Assembly (NCBI GenBank): GCA_965248815.1
Contig: CBDFKK010000008.1
Coordinates: forward strand, 2,294,001 to 2,358,000
Reading direction: 5' to 3'
From: CBDFKK01 sp965248815
GTDB lineage: Bacteria; Pseudomonadota; Alphaproteobacteria; SMXP01
Length of the DNA stretch: 64,000 nt
Below, piece by piece: positions 17,720-26,870 of the stretch. The position numbers were made by a program, and so were the translations under genes. Position 1 is the stretch's first letter. Each line of letters begins with the position of its first letter. The notes under the pieces are model-generated. The model saw only the letters and a program-made list of their open reading frames with translations, had not been told where the DNA came from and made no database searches.

Positions 17720-18733
17720 CTAAGAATTTTTAAGCTTCGCCACTTCGTCTTGCAAAGGCACGATCAAGTTGTCGATCAAATGTTCAACGGCGACGAAGCT
17801 TTCGTGGATGATCGGTATCGCATCCTCCGTTCTCGTGTAATCGAAGTCTGACGGAATTAGTCGCCGACCGCTATCGATTGCCAACAAGAACATGCCACGG
17901 TTAAAGGCAAATGATATGTCGACGTCTTGTGTTTCAAAGATCTGCCGAAGTGCGTTCTGCTCGCCCAACGCCCGCTGCATGAAAAGATAGGACAAGAGGC
18001 GATTGGTATACTCGGTATCATTAGAATGTACGACAAAGTGTTTATCGAATTCTTTGTTTCCGGTTCTAACCTCATCGTAACCGCCTTCGTTCATCCACTG
18101 AGCCAGTCGGTTAAAGCTTCTGGTTAGGCTCGCGGAGCTGGGAGATATGGCATTGGCAATAATCTTGAGTTTGGGAGGAACGGCCACCGGAATGCCGGCC
18201 AAAAATCCCTTGAACAATTCCGTATCATCGTCTTCGATTCTCGCATCGCACATCCAAAGGTTTGCGCCACCCACGATACGTTGTGCGGCCCAGGTCGTTT
18301 CAACGGAGCCGCTGAGAATTCTGGCGGCTTTGAAATGATTGAGTCTGGAGCGTCTTGCGACAGGTGCTGGCGTTGACCAGCCAAAAAACGTGGTTGAGCG
18401 TCGCGCCACTTCCAGGGCAGCTCTGTCTTCAATATCGTCGGACTGGAACACCAGTGCTCCGATAGCGGCAGTCAATATCAGGATACCTATGATGAGGAAG
18501 ACGCCGAGCGATTCAATGAGGGTGAGCGCAACGTCAAGATTGGCAAGTAGCAAGACTACGAGCGCAAGGAGGGGAAGAACAACCAAGGCCAATTGCGGTT
18601 TGTTTGTTCGCTCCCACAGGGTGCGACGTTGGCGGAAGATGCGTGCGACCGCCGGTCTGATCTCGGTCTTGAAGTACATCTCGAAATCATCGAGCGACGG
18701 CAACGGGCGGTCGTCTTGGCTTGGCTGATCCAT
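17720..18733 (-). CDS. DUF3137-type membrane protein
   Basis: 337 residues. A hydrophilic start is followed by two strong transmembrane segments (about residues 48-68, PQLALVVLPLLALVVLLL, and 75-95, FLIIGILILTAAIGALVF). A cytosolic domain follows with FKGFLAGIPVAVPPK and an EEYDFDK-like element (TGNKEFDKHFVVHSND). This arrangement matches DUF3137 proteins, whose function is not established. The start ATG (18731-18733) has no strong ribosome site. It is transcribed in the same direction as the upstream 238-residue protein but is separated from it by a GC hairpin, so it is probably its own unit. Confidence 0.65.
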   Translation of the reverse strand: MDQPSQDDRPLPSLDDFEMYFKTEIRPAVARIFRQRRTLWERTNKPQLALVVLPLLALVVLLLANLDVALTLIESLGVFLIIGILILTAAIGALVFQSDDIEDRAALEVARRSTTFFGWSTPAPVARRSRLNHFKAARILSGSVETTWAAQRIVGGANLWMCDARIEDDDTELFKGFLAGIPVAVPPKLKIIANAISPSSASLTRSFNRLAQWMNEGGYDEVRTGNKEFDKHFVVHSNDTEYTNRLLSYLFMQRALGEQNALRQIFETQDVDISFAFNRGMFLLAIDSGRRLIPSDFDYTRTEDAIPIIHESFVAVEHLIDNLIVPLQDEVAKLKNS

Positions 18734-18746
18734 GAGCGCAAGTATG

Positions 18747-18769
18747 CCACGGGCGCGGGGCGCCCGTGG
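18747..18769. terminator. GC-rich hairpin between two genes, possible transcript end
   Basis: A perfect 9-bp stem (CCACGGGCG, 18747-18755, with CGCCCGTGG, 18761-18769) has a five-base loop. It lies 33 bases after the stop of the 238-residue protein and 14 bases before the DUF3137 start. No T run follows on the minus strand, so it is not a classic intrinsic terminator. It may stabilise or pause the transcript. Confidence 0.35.
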
Positions 18770-18801
18770 ACTCTATTGTGTCGGTTGTCGTGGAGTGCGC
18801 G

Positions 18802-19518
18802 CTACGCCTGCGCGACGCCAGGGATGCGGATGGTGATGCGCCGGTCTTCGTTCCAGGGCGAGATGTCGAAGTCGACGCCCAGAATCTTGCCGTAAGCTTT
18901 CATGCGCGGTGTGGTCCAACGCTCGTGGATCACTTGTTCGGTCAAGTTTGTCCAGATGCCGCGCTTGTGGCCTGCTTCGAGAATGCGTTTGTAGGGCGAG
19001 GTGTAGCTAACTTTGCCGCGCTCAAGTTCAAAGCCTTCGCCGACCACGAGGTCACGGAAGCAGGTCGGCGTCGTGATTGCGTCCATGGCGAGATCAACGT
19101 CGCCGGTCTTTTCGATCCATTCGGTGCGTTCCCCCAGAATGGGATTCATTTCCGCAACGTCGTGGGTGATCATTTCATCGACGCAATCATTGCTGATTGC
19201 ATACGAGATCCATTTCATGGATTCTTTGATGAGGGAATCGTTGCCTTGATGCGGGTAGGGCAAGAGCATTTGAAAGGTGCGAGCGTAATTGCTCAGGATA
19301 CGGCCGAATTCTTCCTCACGCCCGTCTACAAACTTGGGTGAAATACCGATCGCTGCCGCCACCGCCTCGGCGCCCGCACGCCCGATCTCGGCGTGCTTGG
19401 GATTGGCCGCTTGATCAAGGGCGTCGGTTTCCTTTTTGAAGGCGAGCCAGCCGTGCATGATGGCATTGGCGCGGACTTCTTCTTCTTCTGAGCGCACTTG
19501 CTTATGTTGGACGTTCAT
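18802..19518 (-). CDS. Unrecognised cytosolic protein
   Basis: 238 residues, no signal peptide, no membrane segment, acidic N-terminus (RSEEEEVRANAIMHGWLAF). It contains two nearby Cys (NDCVDEM and TPTCFRDLVVGEGFELERGK) that might be functional. It ends in a basic WNEDRRITIRIPGVAQA. I do not recognise the family. The ATG follows GAGGATCAGCC, a good ribosome site. It lies 78 bases downstream of the MFS transporter gene on the same strand, so it may share its transcript with the transporter and DUF1838 paralogue 5. Confidence 0.55.
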   Translation of the reverse strand: MNVQHKQVRSEEEEVRANAIMHGWLAFKKETDALDQAANPKHAEIGRAGAEAVAAAIGISPKFVDGREEEFGRILSNYARTFQMLLPYPHQGNDSLIKESMKWISYAISNDCVDEMITHDVAEMNPILGERTEWIEKTGDVDLAMDAITTPTCFRDLVVGEGFELERGKVSYTSPYKRILEAGHKRGIWTNLTEQVIHERWTTPRMKAYGKILGVDFDISPWNEDRRITIRIPGVAQA

Positions 19519-19596
19519 GGCTGATCCTCTTCGTTTGAATTCTCACCTAAGGGTAGATTTATTGGCCGCTGGGGGCAAGCGTCATACCTTGGCGGT

Positions 19597-20946
19597 CTAC
19601 TCTTCGGGAGATTTTGGCTCTCCAGCGGTTAACCGCACGATCAGCGCAGCCGCGGCGACGACGAGGTTCGTGACACCCACTAAAATGAATGGGGCGGTGT
19701 AGCTGATCGAGTCAAATATTTCGCCGCCGACAAGCGTGACTGCCACAATGCCAAATGTGCCGAACAGACTGAACGTGCCCACGATGGCACCGCGCGTCTT
19801 ATTCGGTGCTTCCTGACCCAAAAGCGTATTTCCGCCAACGATGACACTCACTTCGGCGGCACCCTGAATGAAGATCGCGGGGATCATGATTGACATGACG
19901 AATGGGTTTTCAACGAGGCCTAAAGAAATATAAGCAACGGCGGCGAACGTCATGGCGATGCACAGGCCGGTGACGCGATTGATCCGATCGAGGATGAATC
20001 CGAAAATCGGTGACCAAGTCATGCTCGCGATATTGAGAACCGCGAACAGCATGCCTGTTGTGGCGAGTGCTTGCTCGCTCGGTATGCCTTGATCGGCGCC
20101 GGACCGAATAAGCCATAGAGAAAGAAACGCGGTGATGACGATGAGGTCGCCACGCCCGACAAAGGCGGCGGCATATGTCACGGCGAGCCGCGGATTACGT
20201 GTGGCTTCGGCGAGACCTATGCGCATCCCGGACAATACACTTTCGGTCTGAGATGCCGTAACCACGGCCCCCGACCTGTAGCCGAGACGGACAAACAAAG
20301 CCGTAATCAAGGCGATGGTTGTCGCGGTCCAAAACGTCGCGCGCGCCGTCTCGATGGTGCCCCAACCCTGGCTACTCAAATAATCGGGCATCTGCAGGAG
20401 CGTGTAAGAGAATGTAATGAGTGCGATTCCTGTAAATACGCCGTTGACGCCAAGCCACGTGCCACGCGACTGTTCTTGGGCGTAGTCCTGGAGTGCCGAC
20501 AGGGTCATGACCGATGCGATGGCGACGCCGGCGGCAAACACGGCGCGGTAGATGGTCAATTGGGTGATGTCAGTCGCGAGCGGTAGCAGAAGAAAGCCTA
20601 AGCCCATCACGGCGAAGCCGAGCGCCGCGAGCACGCGGCGTCCGATGATGTCGGACAACGACCCCACAAACATCACGAGCGCAAAAGACGTTATTTCTTG
20701 AACCACATTGAGCCGCCCGGTGACGGCGCCCTGACTGCCCGCGGGTACCTTGAGCACGTCGTTCAAGAGATACGGTTGAATGAATCCCATAAACGAAACG
20801 AAGGGCACGAATATGGCGCTGGAAAAATAGGCCGTCGCCGCGTTGAGATGCGTCACTCCTGGTTTGAGCCAGATGGGGCCGACCTTCAGACCTGTGGAAT
20901 CAGGCTCCGCAAGGCCGGGCGTCGACTCGTCAACTGAGTTGGCCAA
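19597..20946 (-). CDS. MFS transporter
   Basis: 449 residues with about 12 hydrophobic segments and MFS landmarks: a loop 2-3 motif GSLSDIIGRRVLAALGFAV (the G-x-x-x-D-x-x-GRR signature) and a weaker second-half copy (FGFILDRINRVTGLCI). It would move a small solute with proton coupling across the inner membrane; the substrate is unknown. The start is TTG at 20944-20946, four bases after the DUF1838 paralogue 5 stop. GAAGG sits eight bases upstream within the end of that gene, so translation is coupled. That makes the DUF1838 substrate or product a candidate cargo. The tail is hydrophilic (RLTAGEPKSPEE). Confidence 0.85.
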   Translation of the reverse strand: MANSVDESTPGLAEPDSTGLKVGPIWLKPGVTHLNAATAYFSSAIFVPFVSFMGFIQPYLLNDVLKVPAGSQGAVTGRLNVVQEITSFALVMFVGSLSDIIGRRVLAALGFAVMGLGFLLLPLATDITQLTIYRAVFAAGVAIASVMTLSALQDYAQEQSRGTWLGVNGVFTGIALITFSYTLLQMPDYLSSQGWGTIETARATFWTATTIALITALFVRLGYRSGAVVTASQTESVLSGMRIGLAEATRNPRLAVTYAAAFVGRGDLIVITAFLSLWLIRSGADQGIPSEQALATTGMLFAVLNIASMTWSPIFGFILDRINRVTGLCIAMTFAAVAYISLGLVENPFVMSIMIPAIFIQGAAEVSVIVGGNTLLGQEAPNKTRGAIVGTFSLFGTFGIVAVTLVGGEIFDSISYTAPFILVGVTNLVVAAAALIVRLTAGEPKSPEE

Positions 20947-20950
20947 ATTG

Positions 20951-21892
20951 CTAGCCTTCGTTGCGGCACGCGCGTTCGCGCTTTATGAATTCGAGATGGC
21001 GATTGGTGTAGTCGACGTAGCGATCGCGGTTGATGAAAATTTCGGGGTAGAGACGTTCACCATCTTCGCGGAAGTGCTCGGGCAAGTCGTCGACGGAAAA
21101 GAATTTCTTGCCCGCCGCGAAGCGGGACACGCCGCCGGGGCGATCTCCCATAAGCATCCAGGGATACCAATTGGTTTCCAAGTGATACGTCTGCTGGGAA
21201 TTGGCTGCAGGCAATTCATCGTCCAAGAGTTCGTTCAAGCTTGTGCACACCGTGTAATGATCAAAAAAACGAATCCACGGTCCGGTAAAGGCGTCAGGAA
21301 ATTCCTCTTCCGTCACCGGATTGGGCAGACCGGTGATGAGCTCAACCGAATGCCAAACCGTGTCGCCCTCGATCTCCCAATCGAATGACAGTTCGCCGGA
21401 TTCGCTCGGTGGGATGACGGGCTCGTCGGCGGAAAATTTGGGCCAGAACACGCCTCTGGTCGGATGGAACTCATAGATGAGCGGCCCATTGATAAAATGC
21501 ACCGGCTCGTTCACTTGTTTCGTAAACGGATTGAGAAACTCATGGAGCAGTTCGCCCGTTTCCGAATCGCGGGCGAGACTTATTGCTCGGGAGTAATGTT
21601 CAAAGGCGCCGTCGCCGAGTGCGCGGAACCGGTCGATGCTGCAGCCTTCTGTGTCGTAGAGATGCTGCTTCGGCTCTCCGGGAATGTCGCTAAAAACTTG
21701 GCCTTTGAGATAATTGTAATAGGTGCCGCCGTCGAGCCCGCCAATCATTTTGACCATGGCTTCGACATTGGCGGCGCCGGAGCTGAGATCAAAGCCTTTG
21801 GTGTCCGCCGCGCGAGCCGCAAAGACCGGCGCCAAAGCCGCAGCCGTTCCGGCCGCCAAAACACGACGCCGCGTCAAATTCGAAATGGCCAA
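20951..21892 (-). CDS. Tat-exported DUF1838 family protein (paralogue 5)
   Basis: 313 residues from the proposed start. The twin-arginine motif is NLTRRRVLAAGTAAALAPVF. DUF1838 elements include a mid-protein DSETGELLHEFLNPFTKQV and the C-terminal NWYPWMLMGDRPGGVSR block with KFFSVDDLPEHF. The frame is open to a TTG at 21958 with no ribosome site. The TTG at 21890-21892 follows GGGAGTCAAGC and places the Tat motif at residue 7, so it is preferred. It is directly followed by the MFS gene. It is divergent from the selenoprotein gene, with about 180 bases between the two starts. Function unknown. Confidence 0.75.
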   Translation of the reverse strand: MAISNLTRRRVLAAGTAAALAPVFAARAADTKGFDLSSGAANVEAMVKMIGGLDGGTYYNYLKGQVFSDIPGEPKQHLYDTEGCSIDRFRALGDGAFEHYSRAISLARDSETGELLHEFLNPFTKQVNEPVHFINGPLIYEFHPTRGVFWPKFSADEPVIPPSESGELSFDWEIEGDTVWHSVELITGLPNPVTEEEFPDAFTGPWIRFFDHYTVCTSLNELLDDELPAANSQQTYHLETNWYPWMLMGDRPGGVSRFAAGKKFFSVDDLPEHFREDGERLYPEIFINRDRYVDYTNRHLEFIKRERACRNEG

Positions 21893-22075
21893 GCTTGACT
21901 CCCATCGCTGATGATCGATGAGTTTAGGGGCACAAGAAGATATTGAAAGCTCGCGCAAGCTTCACGCCACCAGGCGACCCAAATTCAAGCAAAGCGTTTA
22001 CTACCATTAGTCCTTCTTTTCGAAGGGGAGGCTGCACGCTAAGGTGACGCGAATCGAGCAACGAAGGAGCATGGC

Positions 22076-23284
22076 ATGGTCCGAATGAGCGATGTAAGCG
22101 AAGGCTTGCGCCAACATCTATTGGACTTGGAATGTCCGGACTATGGCAGCGGCCATTGGGTGAGTGGTCCGCCCTTGCGTGAACGACGCATTGCCATCGT
22201 CTCAAGTGCCGGCTTGATGGAACGGGGCGACCGCCTGCACGACTTGGGTTCGGGCGAAGTCCGCGTCATCAAACAGTCGACCCCCGACGAAGACGTCTTG
22301 ATGGGGCACATCTCGGTCAATTTTGATCGCAGCGGATATCAGCAAGACGTCAATGTCGCATTTCCCCGAGAGCGTCTTCAAGACTTGGCCAACGAAGGCG
22401 TCATCGGGTCCGTCGCCGATACGCATTATTCGTTCATGGGTGCGACCGATCCGGTGCAAATGGCCGACGACGTTGCGGTCATTGCCAAGGAGCTCAAAGT
22501 CGACAATGTCGACTCGGTAGTCATCATTCTTGTCTGACCGTTTTGTTCGCGCGCCGTGAGCGGGCTGGCATGCATGTTAGAGGGACACGGGTTTGCAACG
22601 ACGTTGATCACGCTTGTTCGTGAACACACAGAAAAAATCAATCCGCCGCGCGCACTCTGGGTGCCGTTTGAATTGGGGCGCCCGCTCGGTGCGCCCAACG
22701 ATCCTGCTTTCCAACGAAAAGTCTTGCTCGCGTCGCTGCAGCTCCTGGAAGCGGAAAGCGGTCCCGTGCTGGTCGACTTCGACGAAGACACGCCGGGCCG
22801 TGATGACAATCCGGAATGGGCGCCGCCATTTGTTGCCCCGCCGGTCGTTGCTGGCGATTTATTAGAAAACTTCGAAGCAGAAATTGCGGCGCTCGACAAA
22901 GCCTACATAAACGTTGTGGCGTCGGGCGGTCGCGCCGTCGTGGGCCTCAGCAACCTAGATCCTCACGGCATGAAAGACTTCTTGCTCGCGTTTATGCGAG
23001 GCCAGACACCCGACAATCCGCGGCCCGATTGTGCTTTGCGAGATGCGGTGCGCGCGGTTACCGAAGACCTCAAAGCAGTGTATCACACCGTGGCGCTTAG
23101 TCATCCGCAAAAGCCCTCGAGCGAGCAAATCGCCAATTGGTTTTGGGGTGATACTGTGTGCGGTCAATTGTTACTTGAGCTCATCGACCGCTGGTCGCAA
23201 AGCGAAGAGCGCTGGCAAAAGACCATCGCTGCGTTCCTCATTCTGCCAGCCGCACAGATCCATCGGCGCAAGCCAAAGACTTGA
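22076..23284 (+). CDS. GrdB-family selenoprotein with in-frame UGA (selenocysteine 154)
   Basis: Two open stretches (22076-22534 and 22538-23284) share one frame and are split by TGA at 22535-22537. Read through, they give 402 residues with the redox motif Sec-Pro-Phe-Cys (residues 154-157). The protein matches the selenoprotein B glycine/betaine/sarcosine/D-proline reductase family (PF07355): IGSVADTHYSFMGATDP before the site and ALWVPFELGRPLGAPNDP after it. Relatives I recall carry C-P-x-C at this place, so Sec replaces the first Cys. selA, selB and tRNA-Sec follow immediately on the same strand, which is strong support for recoding. The ATG at 22076 has AAGGAG six bases upstream. Clostridial reductase partners (GrdA, GrdC) are absent, so the reaction in this presumably aerobic host is unknown. 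A simple nonsense mutation is unlikely given the context. Confidence 0.9.
22545..22561 (+). promoter_or_regulatory. Candidate bacterial SECIS hairpin
   Basis: Eight bases after the UGA, GTTCGC (22545-22550) can pair with GTGAGC (22556-22561) around a five-base loop (GCGCC), using one G-T and one U-G wobble. Bacterial SECIS elements lie in the coding region within about 40 bases after the UGA and bind SelB; the position fits. The loop differs from the E. coli GGUCU type. Pairing was judged by eye only. Confidence 0.4.
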
Positions 23285-23380
23285 GGGCTCGTCCATAGTG
23301 CGATCATTTGGCGATTGACCCTGTCCGGGCGGGGCGCTAGCGTTGTGATCCTTTCAGGCACAATCCGTGTGATTTTGCTC

Positions 23381-24790
23381 GTGGATCAAGCTTCCAACGA
23401 TAAGCCCATACCTTCAGTGGACCAAGTTCTCAACTTCGAGTCCATCCGCCCACTGATGAGTGAATACGGGCGAGACCTGGTCGTGGACCAAGTCCGTGCT
23501 GTGCTCAACCAAGTGAGGACGGCGCTAGGGCCGAATGTACGCTCGCAGATGGTCGATCAAGTCGAACTGTCGACGCGCATTAAGGACAGCCTTGAGGCGC
23601 TGCTCGCCAATCCACTAAAGCCCGTCTTCAATCTCACGGGCACCGTCATACACACTAATTTGGGTCGCGCGCCGTTGCCACGGCTGGCCCTCGACGCGAT
23701 GGCCGCCATTAGCGGTACCGCGAGTAATCTCGAATTCGATCTTACCAAAGGCAAACGCGGGGACCGCGACACCCATATCGAAAACTTACTGTGCCGTCTG
23801 ACGGGCGCCGAAGCGGCAACCGTCGTGAACAATGACGCGGCTGCCGTCTTGCTAACGCTCAACACGTTGGCTTTGCGCAAAGAAGTCTTGGTGTCCCGCG
23901 GCGAGCTCATCGAAATCGGCGGCTCGTTCCGGATGCCGGACATCATGGCGCGTGCGGGATGCAAGCTCAAAGAAGTTGGCACCACCAACCGCACGCACGC
24001 ACGCGACTATAAAGACGCGATTGGTCCGCGCACGGCGCTCCTCATGAAAGTGCATACCAGCAACTATGAGGTGCGCGGGTTCACGAAGGACGTTGATGCC
24101 AACGGATTGAGTGAGGTCGCACATCGCGCCGACCTGCCGGTGGTGGTCGATTTGGGAAGCGGTAGTTTGGTTGATCTCACGGTCTTCGGCTTGCCACAGG
24201 AACCGACCGTGGCCGACACAGTTCAAGCCGGCGCCGATCTCGTGACGTTCAGCGGCGACAAATTGTTGGGCGGCCCGCAAGCCGGGTGGATCGTCGGCCG
24301 CGCCGATCTCGTCGCTAAGCTCAAACGCAATCCGATGAAGCGCGCCCTGCGTGTCGACAAAACAACTTTGGCCGCACTCTTTGAAGTGCTCAAGCTATAT
24401 ACCAATCCCGAACGTTTGCCCGAACATCTGCCCGTACTCAAACTCTTGACACGTCCGGTGGACAAGATCGAAGCGTTGGCGCAGCGGCTTATTCCTGTCG
24501 TCGCACAAGTGATCGGTCAAAACTTCTCGGTTGAGGCCTTCGCATGCCGCAGTCAGATCGGCAGCGGCGCCCTGCCGACTGAAGAGTTGGACAGTTTCGG
24601 TCTGGCGTTGCGTCCGCTCTCAGCCAAAGCCGATGCGCGGCTTAGAAAGCTGGCGGCTGCCTTTCGTGCTCTGCCAATGCCGGTGATTGGGCGACTCCAT
24701 GATGGCGCCCTTGTCTTCGACATGCGCTGTCTCGAAGATGAGCAGGCGTTTGTCACGCAATTGACCAAGCTCACTCTCCCGAAGTCATGA
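23381..24790 (+). CDS. selA: L-seryl-tRNA(Sec) selenium transferase
   Basis: SelA converts seryl-tRNA(Sec) to selenocysteyl-tRNA(Sec) using selenophosphate and PLP. The 469-residue product shows PVFNLTGTVIHTNLGRAPLP, EFDLTKGKRGDRD, a PLP-lysine region FSGDKLLGGPQAGWIVGR, and the C-terminal SQIGSGALPTE. The length agrees with E. coli SelA (463). The frame is open from a TTG at 23315. I chose the GTG at 23381 because the family N-terminus (PSVDQVLNFESIRPLMSEYG) begins there; neither has a clear ribosome site. It follows the selenoprotein gene by about 100 bases and overlaps selB by ATGA. selD, needed for selenophosphate, is not in the window. Confidence 0.95.
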   Translation: MDQASNDKPIPSVDQVLNFESIRPLMSEYGRDLVVDQVRAVLNQVRTALGPNVRSQMVDQVELSTRIKDSLEALLANPLKPVFNLTGTVIHTNLGRAPLPRLALDAMAAISGTASNLEFDLTKGKRGDRDTHIENLLCRLTGAEAATVVNNDAAAVLLTLNTLALRKEVLVSRGELIEIGGSFRMPDIMARAGCKLKEVGTTNRTHARDYKDAIGPRTALLMKVHTSNYEVRGFTKDVDANGLSEVAHRADLPVVVDLGSGSLVDLTVFGLPQEPTVADTVQAGADLVTFSGDKLLGGPQAGWIVGRADLVAKLKRNPMKRALRVDKTTLAALFEVLKLYTNPERLPEHLPVLKLLTRPVDKIEALAQRLIPVVAQVIGQNFSVEAFACRSQIGSGALPTEELDSFGLALRPLSAKADARLRKLAAAFRALPMPVIGRLHDGALVFDMRCLEDEQAFVTQLTKLTLPKS

Positions 24791-26718
24791 TTATCGCGAC
24801 CGCTGGACATGTCGACCATGGCAAGACGGAACTCGCCAAGGCGCTGACGGGCATTGAAACCGATCGCTTGGCGGAAGAAAAACGCCGCGGACTCACCATT
24901 GAATTAGGCTTTGCCTATCCCGAGCGCGCGAGCGGCGCATCGCTCGGCTTCGTCGACGTGCCTGGTCACGAGCGTTTTATTCACACTATGCTTGTCGGCG
25001 TGGCAGCGATCGACTTTGCGCTAATAGTCGTTGCGGCGGACGACGGTGTTATGCCTCAAACGCGTGAGCACCTCGCCATCCTCGATATTTTGAACGTCAA
25101 GCACGGCGCTGTCGCACTTAACAAAATCGATGCTGTGGACGCTGCTCGCGTGAACGTCGTTGATAGTCAGATCAAATCTCTCTTGGCTGCGACCGCGCTT
25201 AAGAATAGTTCAATCTTTCCTGTTTCAGCGCGTACAGGTGAAGGTGTGACGGCCCTTGGAACTCACATTGAGGCGGCGGCTTCCGATCACGTTCAAAAAA
25301 CCTCCGCTGGAAATTTCCGCTTGGCAGTGGATCGCAGTTTCACAATGCCGGGCGCAGGCCTTGTCGTGACCGGCGCTGTGTTTAGCGGTGAGGCCCTTAT
25401 TGATGAACAACTTGTGGCATCGCCCCAGGGCGTAAACGTTCGACTTCGTTCGATCCAATCCCGCAATTGCGAAACCGATGTTGCGCGTCAGGGTGAGCGG
25501 TGCGCGCTCAATATTGCCGGCCCCGACGTGAAGGATCTCAATTTGAAACGTGGCGACTGGATTGTCGCCCAAGCTGCCCATGCACCGACGACACGCTTTG
25601 ACGCCAAGCTTCGGGTGCTGAAGACCGAAGACAAGCCCCTCAAGCATTGGGCTCAGGTGCACGTGCACGCGGGCGCCCGCCACGACATGGCGCGCGTCGC
25701 CATTCTCGGTGGCAAAAAGATTGAACCCGGCGAAGCGTCCTATGTTCAATTTGTTTTGGAAGCGCCAATCAATGTGTGGGCACGGGATCGCCTTGTCGTG
25801 CGCGATCCGTCGGCGCAACGCACGTTAGGCGGCGGGCATGTGGTCGATGGGTTTCCGCCTCAGCGCGGCCGCGCCCGCCCGGAGCGCTTGGCGCGTCTCG
25901 CTGCAATGGATCAAGCCGCGCCGGAGGATGCGCTCTCGTCGTTGCTGGATCTGTCGCCGCAAGGTGTGCCCATCGATGCCTTTTCGTCGGCCTGGAACCT
26001 CACCGCGTCCAAGCAGGAACATCTGCTCGCGCTCACGCCCCACGTCGTGTTCACAGGCGCGACTGAGCGCCGTCTGGTCACGCGCCAAGTGTGGGAGGGG
26101 GCAAGCGGCGAGATCTTAGATGCCGTTCAAACCTGGCATAGGCGCCAGCCGGAAAGCGTCGGTCCTGATCTTGTATCGCTGCGCAACAGTTCGCCTAGCC
26201 GGACAGCGCCGGAACTTTTTGCCGCCGTGATCGAGAACTTGATCAGGTCAGGCACGCTGGTGCGCGACAGCGCCCGTGTTCGGATGCCTGATCACCGCCC
26301 CCAACTCACATCGGGCGAGGAAGCACTATGGCGCGACATCAAACCTTTGCTCGATGCCGGGGGCCTGAAGCCGCCGGTCGTTTCGGGGATTGCTGAGACG
26401 CTCGCTCTTGATGTCAAGCAGGTTGAAGAGTTTTTACGCCGCGCTTCAGATTTGGGTCTTACCGTGCAAGTTGCGAAGAATCGCTTCTATTTGCCACAAA
26501 AGATTTCAGCACTTGCGTCGATGGCGGAAGACTTGTGTCGGGATGAGCGTGATCAATCTTTTGATGCCGCCGCTTTTCGGGATAGCGCCGGCATCGGGCG
26601 CAATTTGACCATCGATGTGCTTGAATATTTCGATCGCGTTCACTTTACAAAGCGCTTCGGCAACGTGCGCCAGCTGCGTACATCTGCTATGGAAATTTTC
26701 GGATCGGGAGCGGATTGA
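24787..26718 (+). CDS. selB: Selenocysteine-specific translation elongation factor
   Basis: SelB delivers selenocysteyl-tRNA(Sec) to ribosomes paused at UGA by binding the SECIS hairpin. The 643-residue product starts with the GTPase domain: GHVDHGKT (G1), DVPGHE (G3) and NKID (G4). EF-Tu-like barrels follow, then a C-terminal half of winged-helix type (for example FDAAAFRDSAGIGRNLTIDVLEYFD), which reads the mRNA hairpin. The length matches E. coli SelB (614) with small insertions. Its ATG overlaps the selA stop (ATGA, 24787-24790), so the two are translated together. tRNA-Sec begins 33 bases after its stop. Confidence 0.96.
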   Translation: MIIATAGHVDHGKTELAKALTGIETDRLAEEKRRGLTIELGFAYPERASGASLGFVDVPGHERFIHTMLVGVAAIDFALIVVAADDGVMPQTREHLAILDILNVKHGAVALNKIDAVDAARVNVVDSQIKSLLAATALKNSSIFPVSARTGEGVTALGTHIEAAASDHVQKTSAGNFRLAVDRSFTMPGAGLVVTGAVFSGEALIDEQLVASPQGVNVRLRSIQSRNCETDVARQGERCALNIAGPDVKDLNLKRGDWIVAQAAHAPTTRFDAKLRVLKTEDKPLKHWAQVHVHAGARHDMARVAILGGKKIEPGEASYVQFVLEAPINVWARDRLVVRDPSAQRTLGGGHVVDGFPPQRGRARPERLARLAAMDQAAPEDALSSLLDLSPQGVPIDAFSSAWNLTASKQEHLLALTPHVVFTGATERRLVTRQVWEGASGEILDAVQTWHRRQPESVGPDLVSLRNSSPSRTAPELFAAVIENLIRSGTLVRDSARVRMPDHRPQLTSGEEALWRDIKPLLDAGGLKPPVVSGIAETLALDVKQVEEFLRRASDLGLTVQVAKNRFYLPQKISALASMAEDLCRDERDQSFDAAAFRDSAGIGRNLTIDVLEYFDRVHFTKRFGNVRQLRTSAMEIFGSGAD

Positions 26719-26751
26719 TAAGCCGCCGGCGATTGCGACAAGATTAGAGAG

Positions 26752-26847
26752 GGAAGGGAATCGCACCCTGGTGGGGCGCACGGACTTCAAATCCGATGAG
26801 GGGCGTTAGACGTCCTTGGTGGGTTCGACTCCCACTCTCTTCCGCCA
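26752..26847 (+). tRNA. selC: tRNA-Sec (anticodon TCA)
   Basis: Ninety-six bases fold as a selenocysteine tRNA. It has an eight-base acceptor stem (GGAAGGGA with TCTCTTCC) and the T arm GTGGG-TTCGACT-CCCAC. The anticodon loop CTTCAAA carries TCA, and a long variable arm pairs AGGGGCGT with ACGTCCTT using two wobbles. The CCA end (26845-26847) is encoded. Its length is one base more than E. coli selC. It completes a selenoprotein-selA-selB-selC array on one strand and is convergent with glnS. Confidence 0.96.
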
Positions 26848-26870
26848 ATCTTCGCGGCCGCACATGACTA

